Assembly: GCF_000328475.2 (NCBI RefSeq)
Contig: NC_026496.1
Coordinates: forward strand, 1 to 64,000
DNA: 64,000 nucleotides
DNA from: Mycosarcoma maydis
Taxonomy: Eukaryota > Basidiomycota > Ustilaginomycetes > Ustilaginales
Direction: 5' to 3'
The notes below the pieces were generated by a model. The model did not search any database. It was not told where the DNA came from and worked only from the letters and a program-made list of their open reading frames with translations. Below, piece by piece: positions 21,762 to 32,564 of the stretch; position 1 is the first letter of the stretch, and each line of letters starts with the position of its first letter. A program made the translations under genes and the position numbers.

Positions 21762-23507
21762 ATGCAAAGTGGTACAGTGGCAAGCCAGCCCTATACTGTG
21801 GACCTGGCTGCGGGAAATGGTCAACTGGAGGCGAGTGGCGCCAAGGGGGCATCTTCATACGCTTCATCACAGACAGCCACTACACCAGACGTGCACAGCT
21901 ACGAACCTTCCACTTCTGGAGTCGCAGAGATCAACACTCCCTTTGACCCGCAAAGTGATTGCGGTCTAGACAGAGATCGCCAAGCTTCTGATCTTGACGA
22001 CGAACACAAGGCTGCCGCGGCGCCGGATGACCTCGAGGTTGCTGGTCATCAGGTCGCATCCAAAGTGGCTGACAGCAGCCTCGATGAGAAGTTGCCACCG
22101 CAGCTGGTGGGCTGGGAGGGCCCTGACGATCCTGACCATCCGCACAAGTGGTCTGTGGTCCTTCGTGTATACCTCACCTTTCTAGCATGCGTGGTGGTGC
22201 TGGCATCTACGTTCACCTCTTCGATCTCCTCTGGTATCGCTGAGAGTCTGATGAAGCACTACAGCTTCGGCAAAGAGGTCGCTGCACTCACCATCTCGGT
22301 CTTCGTCGCGGGTTATATCCTGGGACCCTGGTTGTGGGGTCCACTCTCGGAACGAATCGGTCGCCGCAAGGTATTTGCGGCTTCGCTGCTCATCTATACT
22401 GGCTGGAACGTGGGCTGCGCTCTGGCACCCAACACAGGTGCGCTACTGACGTTCCGCTTCCTCGCCGGCACCGCTGCCGCTGCGCCGCTGAGCAACTCAG
22501 GTGGTCTAATCGCCGACCTGTGGCCGACACGCGTTCGTGGTATCGCCACCGGTCTATACGCCTGTGCGCCCTTCGCCGGGCCCGCACTAAGCCCTATCGT
22601 CAGCGGCTTTATTCAGAGCTCGGGCGCCAATTTCCGATGGGCATTTTGGGTTTGCGCTATATTTTCCGGTGTCTGCTGGTTGCTAGTAGTTCTCACGCTC
22701 CCAGAGACATACGCGCCTGTGCTCCTCAAGCGCAAAGCGGACCAACTTCGTCGACAGACTGGCAGCGCAAGCTACTGCGCGCCGATAGAGCAGGCCAAAC
22801 TGACACCGTCGACGTTTCTGCGAGATGTTCTGATCAAGCCGCTGATCATGTCAATTCAGGAGACAATGCTGCTCGCCTCGATCTTGTTTATGGCGTTTCT
22901 GTACGGTGTTGTCTACCTGCTCTTCGAAGCCTTGCCCATCGTGTTTGGCGAGGGCTACGGCTTCAGCGCAGGCGTTGTGGGCCTCATGTTTATTCCTTTC
23001 GCTCTAGGGGCGTGTGTTGGCGTGCTATTCTACATTGTTGTCTTTTTCCCTCGCTATGCCCACAAGGTCGACAATGCGCCGGGCAACCAGGTAGCACCAG
23101 AGGAACGTCTTCCTATGGCTATGCTTGGAGCACCTGTTCTGACCATCGGCTTCTTTTGGTTCGCGTGGACCAGCGACCCGAATATCAGCTTCTGGGCGCC
23201 CATGCTCTCCACTGCCCTGCTGGGCTTTGGCATCTTTTTTGTCTTCCAGGGGCTGTTCAACTTTATGATTGACGCCTACACCGTCAATGCAGCCTCGGCG
23301 TTGGCTGCCGGCGTGATTGTGCGCAGCTGCTTTGGCGCTGCATTTCCGCTTATCGCGAGACAATTGTATGCTCGGCTGGGCACCAAATGGGGGTCCAGCT
23401 TGCTCGGCTTTCTCGCGTTGGCTATGACGCCGATCCCATTCCTGCTGTATCACTACGGGCCTCGTCTCAGGGCCAGATCCCGAAGTGCCAAGCATACTGC
23501 CGCCTAG
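21762..23507 (+). CDS. MFS transporter, DHA1 drug/metabolite efflux type
   Basis: A single open frame of 581 residues from the ATG at 21762. The first 120 residues are hydrophilic and acidic, followed by HKWS and 12 predicted membrane segments. Signature features of fungal DHA1 proton antiporters: GPLSERIGRRKVF between TM2 and TM3, FRFLAGTAAAAPLSNSGG in TM4, DLWPTRVRG after TM4, and PLSPIVSGF-type motif C (here GPALSPIVSGF) in TM5. Motif C is typical of exporters. A hydrophilic central loop separates the two halves. It sits between the two carboxylase subunit genes and is convergent with the CoA-transferase gene, so export of the pathway product or its precursor is a reasonable inference. The substrate is unknown. 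Confidence 0.88.
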   Translation: MQSGTVASQPYTVDLAAGNGQLEASGAKGASSYASSQTATTPDVHSYEPSTSGVAEINTPFDPQSDCGLDRDRQASDLDDEHKAAAAPDDLEVAGHQVASKVADSSLDEKLPPQLVGWEGPDDPDHPHKWSVVLRVYLTFLACVVVLASTFTSSISSGIAESLMKHYSFGKEVAALTISVFVAGYILGPWLWGPLSERIGRRKVFAASLLIYTGWNVGCALAPNTGALLTFRFLAGTAAAAPLSNSGGLIADLWPTRVRGIATGLYACAPFAGPALSPIVSGFIQSSGANFRWAFWVCAIFSGVCWLLVVLTLPETYAPVLLKRKADQLRRQTGSASYCAPIEQAKLTPSTFLRDVLIKPLIMSIQETMLLASILFMAFLYGVVYLLFEALPIVFGEGYGFSAGVVGLMFIPFALGACVGVLFYIVVFFPRYAHKVDNAPGNQVAPEERLPMAMLGAPVLTIGFFWFAWTSDPNISFWAPMLSTALLGFGIFFVFQGLFNFMIDAYTVNAASALAAGVIVRSCFGAAFPLIARQLYARLGTKWGSSLLGFLALAMTPIPFLLYHYGPRLRARSRSAKHTAA

Positions 23508-23970
23508 CTGCTCACTATAGACTTCTTACATACTTCCAATTTGCTCACATAGAAGCCATGCCTCTGCACATACCATCCGTATTGGCCATCAAATCTAAAA
23601 AATAAAATAAAAATTGGCGCGAAAGAATTAGGCCAACTTACTGTACATGCAGCCGATATTGGCCACTGAGTCACGAGTGTGTCACTGATTCATAATCAGG
23701 AAAGGTGAACATTCACGACTTTCCACGACTTGTGCGTTGCTTAATTGAGTTTCAGCGAGCTTGAGCATCGAGAAGTGGTTGCTGGAAGGATTATGAGTCG
23801 CGAGTGACAGATGTTTGCCTCGGCCGTTCCACAATATCATCTTAGCGCCTCTCATATTTGAGAGTTTGCGTGGATGAATCAGTAGGATCACTAGTGGAGA
23901 TGGGCTAACTATGTACATGGTGAGGGGCAGGATGAATATGTAGGTCGCAAGCCGATCTGATTACTACGTG
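23508..23970. other. Convergent 3' intergenic region
   Basis: 463 bp between the stop codons of the MFS and CoA-transferase genes, which face each other. It is A-rich at 23595-23625 (aaataaaataaaa), which may serve 3' end formation for the plus-strand gene. No open frame here is worth calling. Confidence 0.5.
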
Positions 23971-25449
23971 CTACGAGGTACGGAACTGGTTCCAAGAAAA
24001 TGGTACAGCACCGGCGGGTTGAGCACCGCGTTTGAAGTGGGGCCTGATATGCTCGAAGCCGATACGGACACCAAGATAGGTGGTATTGCCGTTTGGACCC
24101 GAGATGGAGCTGAGTTTATCGGAAGCAGCGTTGTGGTCGATAGGTGAGAGATGCTCCACCTCTTTAGTGTCAAACGATCCGAGATCCTGCACCCACATGA
24201 CGACGCTGGCGAGGTTGAGACTGACTACGTAGCTGCCACCTTCCTTGGCGCGGCGCAAAAGGGCGCTCAGTGCACCGGCAAAGCCCAAGATGCCTGCCAG
24301 ATAATCGTTTAGCAGGTAAGTGGGGGGTAAGCGAGGAGAGGCAAAGCCGCCTTCTTCAGCAGAGAACCCGGTAGCGGTACAAGCCAGCTGATCAAATCCG
24401 CCGCGGGTGGCCCAGGGCCCGATGCGCCCCCAGCCGGTGATGTCAACGAAAATGATGCCGGGTTTGAGTTTTGCCAGATCCTTGGCCGAGTAGCCCTTGA
24501 GCTCAAGGGAACGATAGTTGCATACGTAAATATCGGCGTCGGAGATGACGTCTGCAAATGCTTTGCGCCCCTCTTCTTCGTTGAGATCGCAGAAGGCATT
24601 GAGCTTGCCCAGACCAGTCTCGTTAAGCATAGCGGCCGAGTCGGGATAGTCTGGCGAGGACATGTGGAGCACATCGGCACCAAACTCGGCAGCCAGACGG
24701 CTGACGATGGGCGCAGCAATCACATGACCGTTGTCTAGCAAGCGGATGTGCTCGAGAGGCAGCGAGGCGTTGTCCTTTTCTGGATCGGGCTGCGACAAGG
24801 GGGTGAGTGGAATTGGCTCACTCTCGTCGATTTTAGTGACTGAAATGAGTTCCTGCTGCAGAAGCGCCTTGCCTTGCGGGTGCTCGCGCCACTCTTGACG
24901 TGTGCGCAGCGCAATAGCACAGCCATGCGACTGGTTGATGGCATCTTCGAGCTCAAATGCATTCCATTGAGCAATGTTCTTGGCATAATCCTTCTTTTCA
25001 GGAGGGCACTGGAGCACCTGACACGCGGCGTCGCGGAGGCGCGGATAAGTGAGCAGCAGGAACACATGGCGGCCATCCTTTGTGGGATAAAAGTCGCTGT
25101 TATGGAAGAGCTTAGGATCCTCGAACAGGCGGAGAAGGTTCACGCCGTTGAGCTTAGTATAGAAGGCGGCAGTGAGCTGCATGATGGCCTCGTCAACCGA
25201 GACACTGACCTTGTCTAGCGCCGAGCCGCGCGAATGGGCCACTTGGGATACAGCAATGCCCGCCAAGGCTAGAGCGGCCGCGCAGGCGTCGCCAATGCGG
25301 TGAGTGGAAGGCACCACAGGATCATGCCCATTGATTGTAGCAGTATGAGCCGAGGTGTCGAGACCGATTTGCTTACCGAGCTCTTGGAGGATGCTCTCCG
25401 TGCTCGGAAAAGCGTCCGAGGCGTGCGCTGACCCGGTGGATGTGGTCAT
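23971..25449 (-). CDS. Family III CoA-transferase (CaiB/BaiF-like)
   Basis: An unspliced frame of 492 residues from the ATG at 25449 (MTTSTGSAH). The frame reaches 25542 only through a TTG, so that start is not used here. Family III enzymes transfer CoA between carboxylic acids. Seen: an EHIRLLDNGHVIAAP segment, GADVLHMSSPDYPD (the usual GADVIKVE-type step), YVCNYRSLELKGY, GIIFVDITGWGRIGPWATRGGFDQLA, and YLLNDYLAG in the region where the catalytic Asp of the family lies. The first 200 residues hold what resembles the family's late part (DEAIMQLTAAFYTKLNG, KDGRHVFLLL, WRE), an order common in long fungal CAIB/BAIF proteins. No targeting signal is seen. It lies head-to-tail with the carboxylase alpha gene and probably supplies or recycles its acyl-CoA substrate. 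Confidence 0.85.
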   Translation of the reverse strand: MTTSTGSAHASDAFPSTESILQELGKQIGLDTSAHTATINGHDPVVPSTHRIGDACAAALALAGIAVSQVAHSRGSALDKVSVSVDEAIMQLTAAFYTKLNGVNLLRLFEDPKLFHNSDFYPTKDGRHVFLLLTYPRLRDAACQVLQCPPEKKDYAKNIAQWNAFELEDAINQSHGCAIALRTRQEWREHPQGKALLQQELISVTKIDESEPIPLTPLSQPDPEKDNASLPLEHIRLLDNGHVIAAPIVSRLAAEFGADVLHMSSPDYPDSAAMLNETGLGKLNAFCDLNEEEGRKAFADVISDADIYVCNYRSLELKGYSAKDLAKLKPGIIFVDITGWGRIGPWATRGGFDQLACTATGFSAEEGGFASPRLPPTYLLNDYLAGILGFAGALSALLRRAKEGGSYVVSLNLASVVMWVQDLGSFDTKEVEHLSPIDHNAASDKLSSISGPNGNTTYLGVRIGFEHIRPHFKRGAQPAGAVPFSWNQFRTS

Positions 25450-26670
25450 GATGGTGAATCTGGGGGCTCTGTAGAAACTTGCGACTGGGATGCGTGGTGA
25501 TGGTGGTGAGCAAGATCGTGTAATGACCAGTTGGGCACTCAATGGCAGTTGAAAGCAATGTTGGCTGGAGCGCAGTTACGTAGTGATGTACACTGGACGA
25601 GGTGGAATTGGCAAAGGTGCGATCCTATTTATCACTCAAGTCATTGACTGACCTACGCCTCTTTCATGCTTGAAGCGAGGGATATGAAAGGGTCAGACAA
25701 AGGGACTGACGCAGAGAAACGTTCGCGACTTGGCCCCTCGCGGACTTGAACTCAGAAAGCTAGTTTGAAGGCTACAAGGGGCTCTCTGTAAACCATCCAG
25801 ATATGAGAGAGGAAAAGGTCAACTGACGACGGTTCGGAGGCTTCGGCCGATGGATTCCGAGTATAGGCAAGAGGGCTGTTCTTGCTTTATAGCTGTCTTG
25901 ACAGTCAAAGCACTGGGTGACGCGCCGAAGAGGGAGCCGCGAAGGGAACAGCTACGGCAGGCGACCTAGCGAGCTAGCGAGCGAGAAAATCAACACTGAC
26001 GCAAAGCTGAACGGCAAGGCAAGCACTCTGTGACATTTTCCAGTCCAGTTGTGTATCGTGAATGCTGCAGGAAGCCAGCTGAGGATGTCGGCTAATTGTG
26101 AACAATAGAAGCGCACACCCATACTGTCCAGGATCTGCATTTTAGTGTGAGCGCAACGAGCCTCTTCCGACCTGCACTTACGACTCCGGTTCTTTTAACG
26201 AGCTGAGAAGTGGATCGTAGTACGATACTGACATAATTTATTGTAAGGTTAACCACGGACAAGGCACGAGAGCATTCTTGATTATTCACGATTTGTACAA
26301 GAAAGAAAATAGCAGGTACAACATGCCGTGTGCAGGATCGTGGATGTACGATGAGACTAAGTCTCTCTTGTCTCGGCGCAGATACCGCTCGTCGCTCTTG
26401 CTTCGTGATTTGTTATCCGTGATCGACTATTTTCATTCGCGATTGTTATAATAATAATCGTGAATTCGCGAATGCGTGGATTTGGCTTGGTGCGGCTTCT
26501 GCTCTTGCTAGTTACTGTCACTAAGCAAGAGCGACGAGCGGTATCTGCGCCGAGACAAGAGAGAATCGTCTTGTTCTGTTCACTCGTGAATTGTGCCGAA
26601 CACTGCGCAGCGGACGACTCAGGTTACCGACGGGAAAAGCCACGCCGTGTACTGCCGCATCATGAAGTCC
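25450..26670. other. Intergenic region with long inverted repeat
   Basis: 1.2 kb between the alpha-subunit stop and the CoA-transferase start, both genes on the minus strand. The CoA-transferase promoter should lie in the left part. The right part holds a perfect 42-bp inverted repeat (listed separately) about 100 bp past the alpha-subunit stop. No gene is supported. Confidence 0.5.
26362..26564. repeat. Perfect 42-bp inverted repeat with 119-bp loop
   Basis: Arms at 26362-26403 and 26523-26564 are exact reverse complements over 42 bases (left arm begins TCTCTCTTGTCTCGG, right arm begins AAGCAAGAGCGACG). The 119-bp spacer is A/T-rich (ataataataatcgtgaattcg). Just inside the arms the match continues imperfectly. 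Transcribed from either side it would form a long hairpin. It may be a small non-autonomous mobile element or a hairpin near the alpha-subunit 3' end. No target-site duplication was established. Confidence 0.9.
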
Positions 26671-29397
26671 TTACTGTTGCTGTTGTTCCAATCCTACCTG
26701 GCAGAGAAGCTTGCCCTCGGGTACCGTGTCGCCATTCTGGACGTGCAGGTGCAGCTTCCCTGCAACCTGAGCTCGAATCGTCGTTTCGATTTTCATCGAC
26801 TCACAGATCAGCAAAGCTCTGCGTGGCATAGGCAGTGCAAGGAAATAGGAGCGCAATCCCAATTAGAAAGTCAGTCTTTGATCCAATGCCAAATTACCCA
26901 AGTCAATCAATGCAGAAGCATGGTGCTCATACTCACTGTCCAGCTTCAACGTCGGCCTTATCTTCGACCAGGATTTTGAGGATTTTGGCTGGCATCGGGG
27001 TTACGTAGGCTGACTTGCTTGCGGTCGAGTCATCCGACGACTGGTTGGCAAGAGCGTAGGTGCGCATGCCGTGTCGTACTACTTTGATCGGTCCACAGAG
27101 CCTGGACGACCAGACCCAGGCGGTTTGTGCGCTGGTCTCGTGGTCCTGGAAGGAGTGGTCCGTCGCCAGAACATGGGTTGAGGTGATGCCATCAATCTCG
27201 AGCGAGAGCGTCGCAGTTGCCCAGCGCGCCCGTCCCGTGGCCAGATGAGATTTCGTTGTGGCGGGCAGAGACGATAGCTGCACTTGCGACGAAGTCAGCA
27301 GCGTGGAGCGCACGTGATGCATCTCACCCGGCTGAACGCCCAACTGCCACTCACCGTTGGTGCGTCCTTCCAGCCCGTTGCGCGTGGGTAGCGAGCTGTA
27401 GAACTTGGTCGATGCGCGACTCGCCTTAAGCTGCGCCGCCAGCGCCTTCGGCTGCGCCTTAGCGCTGTACTTTTCCTTGATGCGCTTCTCGGCCGCCTGT
27501 ACTGCGTCAGTGGACTGGTTATGCCAGATCTTTAGCTCGTACTCGCCATTCGCGCCGTCGTACTCCACCATCACGTCCCACTGCTTGCCGCCATCGGGCA
27601 GAGAGACAACAAAGTTCTCCGTCTTGGACACGCTTCGATCGCACCCGTTGACCAGCCCAAAGCTCGATGGCAGACCGCTGCGCGATGGATACAGTTTGCT
27701 ACGCAGCTCCTTGAATAGCTGGAACGCCGGAACAATTGCTGCTAAAGGCAGGGATGTCTCTTTTGGCCCCGTCGAAAGCGCCGAGGGAGCAAGCTGTTCG
27801 GGAAGACCCAGCAGCCAATCGAGGTTGTTGGGAATGAGCGAAGTGGTGTAAGTACCGTCGACAAAGCTCGGATGACGCAGACAGGAGCTCATAAAAGTCG
27901 TGTTGGTTGGCAGTCCGATCAGTACTGTCGTCTGCAACACCTGCAGCATCTTCTCTATCGCCTCGCGTCGTGTAGCCGCGTGCACAATTAGCTTGCCCAG
28001 CATTGCATCAAAGAAGATCGAGACTGACGTGCCGACGCGAATGCTCGTGTCGAAGCGCACTCCGGACTGGCCAAGGCAAAGCACCTCGAGCATCCTTACC
28101 ACGCCCGTGCGTGGCGTAAAGTCCTGTTGATAATGGTGATAAGGCAGCACCGACAGGCGAGGGGTAAGGTGGTCAGTTATTTCGTCCGACCAGTGAATCG
28201 GCCAGTCGCCCTATCTTGCATTGTACTAGTCTATCAGTCGCGCAGTTGAATACTCACAGCACCAGGCTCCTCTGCGCAAACACGACACTCGATTGAGTGT
28301 CCAAAAGGCACTAGCTTGGCCACGGGCGCCAACTTGGAAAGATCGCCATCAGCACCGACGTATACACCGAGGCTGACTAGATCCAGTCCGCTACACATCT
28401 CCGTCACGGGATGTTCGACCTGCAAGCGCGTGTTGACCTCAAGGAAAAAGAATTCTTTTGTCTTGGGGTCGAAAATGTACTCGACCGTGCCTGCGCCTTG
28501 ATAAGACAGCAGCGATCCGATGGTGACGGCCGACTTATGGATGCGCTTGCGAAGCTCCGGATCTGCCTCGCAGTCGACCGCAGGCGACTCTTCGATGATC
28601 TTCTGGTGACGACGCTGGACGGAACAGTCACGCTCGCCGAGCGCGTAGACATTGCCGTGATTGTCACCAAAGATCTGCACCTCGATGTGTTTGCCGCCCT
28701 CGATGTAGCGTTCGAACAGCAGTTCGGACGAGCCAAAGTTACGCTGGGCTTCGGAGCGTGCTCTTGCGATCTCAGAAGCCAGCTGATTTGGCTCGCGCAC
28801 GATACGCATGCCTCTCCCGCCGCCACCAGACGATGCTTTGATCATGAGCGGATATCCGATCTTGCCTGCCATCTCGAGATTAATCTCGGCGGTACCGTGG
28901 TAGCCAGGAACAAGATGCGCATCATCGCCCAGCTTTTCCTGGAGCAGCTGCTTCGAACGGCTCTTTTCACCAATCGAGCGCATCACATCTCCGCGCGGGC
29001 CCAGAAAAGTGATCCGTCCTGTGGCGGCCACAGCGTCAGCAAAGTCGGCGTTCTCGGAGAGGTAGCCATAACCGGGGTGAATGGCATCACATTGGTGTGA
29101 CAGTGCCACTTCGATCAGCTTCTTGATGTTGAGGTATGGGTTATCGTCGGTGGTCATGGGTCCCACATTGATCGCAGTTGTAGCGTGGGCTACAAACTCG
29201 GCCGAGGCGTCGACCTCAGTGTATACCACAACCGTCTCGACGTTCATCTGCTGGCAGGTGCGCACGATTCGCAGCGCAATCTCACCGCGATTGGCGACCA
29301 TGACGCGACGGATGGGCTTGGGTCCATTGGGTGCGATGAACAGCGGGGTGCCCTGCACCGTGGGCGGGCTGGGAGGTAGCAGCTTGGACATAGTCAT
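26671..29397 (-). CDS. Methylcrotonyl-CoA-carboxylase-like biotin carboxylase/carrier (alpha) subunit
   Basis: Three exons: 29397-28258, 28123-26937 and 26818-26671 (GT-AG introns of 134 and 118 nt), 824 residues. The N-terminal biotin carboxylase domain has VMVANRGEIALRIVRTC, HPGYGYLSENADFA, the ATP-grasp glycine loop KASSGGGGRGMRIV, ERDCSVQRRHQKIIEE and EVNTRLQVEHPVTE. A middle region of about 300 residues follows, and the last exon brings the biotinyl site ESMKIE plus the NGDTVPEGKLL turn of the carrier domain. It carboxylates its own biotin with ATP and bicarbonate for the beta subunit at 17765-19572. ATGs at 29397 and 29391 are the first candidates; the frame before them has only a GTG. 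The N-terminus (MTMSKLLPPSPP) has no arginine-rich amphipathic presequence, which is unusual for an MCC subunit. Confidence 0.9.
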
Positions 29398-31189
29398 GGT
29401 CACCGTGATGGTGGTGTTGTCGTGATCGATGTGTTCGATATCTCCCCTTCAGTCAAATTGAGGATGATAGAAGCCACTTGGGAGACTGCTTGTGTTGATT
29501 AGCCGGTAGCGAGATGCCAGCAGCTGATATATGCTGAGGGCCGATAGGAAAGAGGAGGCTTCTGGAGAAAAGGTTGGACCAGGATCAAGGCGCCGCAACA
29601 AGACGGTATCCCGACCATAAAAGCAAACTTTGCTGCCGTATTAAGGCAGGCATTGGAAGAGGTTGAAAAGCGTGCTGTGTCCGACCATGTTTGGACGTAA
29701 GAGCAGCAGTAGCGCAGTGTGCTGGATCAACTTGCAGCAAAGTGATGTCCAGCGTAACGCATATGTGTGGAGCCATTGCGGATAGAATTGACCTGCTTGC
29801 ACAGCGACGACTCGTCTGGCAGCCATCTAATGTCACATCGTGTGTTACTTGTTTTCACGAGCAGTCACCATCGCCTCCGCTTTCAGGAGAAAAGACCACG
29901 ATGAAAATGAGTGAAGCTTCGTAGCACGGCAGCTGCAGAATGTCTCTCTGCCATGCGAAGTAGGGTTGACGGTGTGTAGTAGCCGGAACACTGCTGTGTT
30001 CCAAGCGGACTCAATTTGGAGCTAGCGTGCCAAGGACGTGCCATCGACACATGGCTTCCTTGCGAGCTAGCTGACCTGAGGAGATACAGTTCCTGAATGT
30101 GAAAGGTTGCCACTGACCAGAGGAGAGTTAAGCTTGGGCGGCAAAAGCGTGGTAAGCAAGCAAGTTTACACAGCCTGACAAGCGAAGTGGAGCTGCTGTA
30201 CTACCGTCGATAGACCACCAATAGGTTGGCAGCCCAAGGCGTAAAACGTGGGATGAAGAAGACCTGCTTCACGCATTTACACCGCGTTACGCAGCGCTGT
30301 GATACAAGGAGATGGGTTCGCATCACTAAAAGCTAGAGTCGAGCACACTGAGATCATCTTCGTCGCCCTTGCGGGTCGGGTTTCCTCGCTGTTCTGGGCA
30401 AATTCGGGCGTTGATTACGTCCGATGCTGTACATACACAAGCTGTTTACTGATGGCAACCACTGCACCAAATTGATGTCTGGACGACTAATCGTGAATCA
30501 GACAGGGTCTGTAATCTTCAACTATCTTACTTGATCTAGGCATACGCAGACATACTTTATCGATATCGTCAACTTACTGTAGGCCTGTCCGGCGCACGGC
30601 GCGTGGAGGCCCTGCCTCTGTGCACGTGAATGGAGCGAAGCATGAATGGTGCGAGAACCAGGCTTTCATGGCTTGTCACCAAAACAAGCTTGCTGATCAG
30701 ATCCGAATCGTAGGTGTGCTAGCTGGCTTCTCCTCGTTGTGTGGCACCAGCAGTGACGAGTCGGGAGTTTGAAAGGCGTAGCGAGCCAGACTGCGATCGA
30801 CTTAGCGCCATTTTGGATTTGCTTAGCGAACTCGTGTGGATTTCGCGTGACGCGGTGCCGCAGTTTGGCGAGCTCTGGAGAGTGGTGAGGTGACCAGATG
30901 ATTTCCGAATTAAAGCACGCGAGAACAGCTGATTGACAGTTGTGAGTTGTGAGTGTGATGCTTGATGTGCTGCCCCAGACAGCCTGTCTGGTAGCGCTGC
31001 GCCCTATCCACCAATTCATCTGACGATCCACTATTCGTGATTGTCTCGAGGGCCTTGAGGAAACTTCATCAAAATACTTAGCATGTTTACATGGACTGTC
31101 AATTCAGTTTGCATTGCTAGCCTACGAGTTACAATCATCTGCAAACTTGTGAAAGTCAACGCCGTGCGTATCAACTGTTCATACGGCGA
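29398..31189. other. Intergenic, no supported gene
   Basis: 1.8 kb between the alpha-subunit start and the hydrolase 3' end. Short open frames on both strands lack domains. The promoter of the alpha-subunit gene should lie within 29400-29600. No repeat longer than about 20 bp was noticed. Confidence 0.45.
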
Positions 31190-32178
31190 TTATAGGCGCG
31201 CCTGTGCGGGAGCTCCAGCTGAGGAGCTCGCCGCCTTAGCAGACTTGCGCTGGTGGTACCAGCTAACAATGCACTCGGCCACCGCTTGGGTGTGGCCCTT
31301 ATACATGTGGTCGGAGCCCTGAACCAAGTGGATCTGCTGTGCGTCTTGCGCCCGGCCAGGGATGTTTGAGAGTTCATCCAGGTAGCTACTAGCATCATCC
31401 ACGGGGACAGTACGGTCCTCGGTACCGTGGATAATGAGTCTGTGGAACCTTCAAGGAAAAGAGAGAGAGCTATAGTTAGCCAAACGGAGCTTACCTTACC
31501 GGCAAGACGGGGCAAGAGGAGGACTTACACGTCGGTGTTGTGAGAAAGCCGTTTCACGATGCTACGGATTGGAAAGTTGGCCATTCGAGCAAGATCCGTG
31601 GGATAAACTGGATACTCTCTTTGCACGCCTGCACTCTTTGTTCGCCAACGGAAGACACCCTCCTTATCAAAGCCACGCTTGTACATGTCGTACCTGTCCA
31701 TCACGCGTGTCATATCCCAGCGACCAGAAACAGCCACAAAGTAAGGCACATCAACATCATCGTCCCAACGCAGGCGTTCATCGCGACCGAGGTATGCCCA
31801 GGCATCGAGAGAGCCGCGTGAGTGGCCAACGATCAGTTCGACACGGTAGCCTAGCTGGTGGCGCAGATGGTGCACCACCGCCTGGATATCTTGAATGTCC
31901 TGTGCTATATTGCACATGCCCCACGAACCTCCTGTATCACCGTTCCCGCGAAAGTCAAATCGAAAGCTGTCCATAGGGAGAGCAGCGGCGAGCTCTCGAT
32001 GGTAGCTCTGATTCTTGTGTGCCATAAGGCCGTGAAGGATGAGCGCTATTTCGCGGGTTTTTTGCTGCGCAGAGTGACGGTGGTGCAAGATGCCAGCAAT
32101 GTCTACGCCTGCCTCCGCAGACGGGATGCACAAGGATACCTCGTGTTCTGTGATGGACGATTCTCTGACGGCTTGCAT
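31190..32178 (-). CDS. Alpha/beta-hydrolase fold protein
   Basis: Two exons, 32178-31529 and 31448-31190 (donor GTAAGT, acceptor TTGAAG), 302 residues from the ATG at 32178. Serine hydrolase layout: LILHGLMAHKNQSYH provides the oxyanion-hole HG, GHSRG carries the nucleophile Ser120, LIIHGTEDRTVP carries the expected acid (Asp), and LVQGSDHMYKGH carries the expected His. FDFRGNGDTGG matches the strand-4 loop of cinnamoyl-ester-hydrolase-like and peptidase-S9-like hydrolases of this fold. There is no signal peptide, so it is probably cytosolic. The substrate cannot be read from sequence. It ends in a short Ala/Ser tail. Confidence 0.85.
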
Positions 32179-32564
32179 TCTGTATTTGATCCTCGAAGGT
32201 GGTGGTGGTGGTAAGAATTATGGTTTGTGCTCAAGAGTGCACAGTTGGACTTGTGTAGATTCGATCGTGCGTGTACGTTTGTCAAGGATAAGAAGCTAAG
32301 CTGAATGGAACCCTTGAATCGATAGATGATCACTGAGGCGAATGTATGCAGCAATACTTACAGACGCATGGCATGAGGCTCGCTCAGCCTAGCAGTTTTA
32401 AGTATGTTTGAAAAGAGGGCCAGATTCTGTTGACAGTGGGGTGAGGCACGAGGCGCACTGGCCCCAGCCAACGAGGGGCTTAGATTCGCTACGCAGCGTT
32501 TAGATCACAATCACGAATCTTTCACGTTTCCTATTTGGGATACCTTGTGAGATGCTGACTTCGG
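32179..32564. other. Intergenic, upstream of hydrolase
   Basis: 386 bp that should hold the hydrolase promoter and the 3' end of the possible small gene at 32565-32924. A run of GGT (about 32197-32211) lies close to the hydrolase start. Nothing else was seen. Confidence 0.4.

Noticed and set aside
28411..29100. 229-codon frame opposite the biotin carboxylase domain
   Set aside because: An antisense shadow of a clearly conserved coding exon.
17765..29397. Reading the carboxylase genes as the ordinary leucine-degradation cluster
   Set aside because: No isovaleryl-CoA dehydrogenase, hydratase or lyase in the group, and no presequences. Not excluded, but not the best-supported reading.
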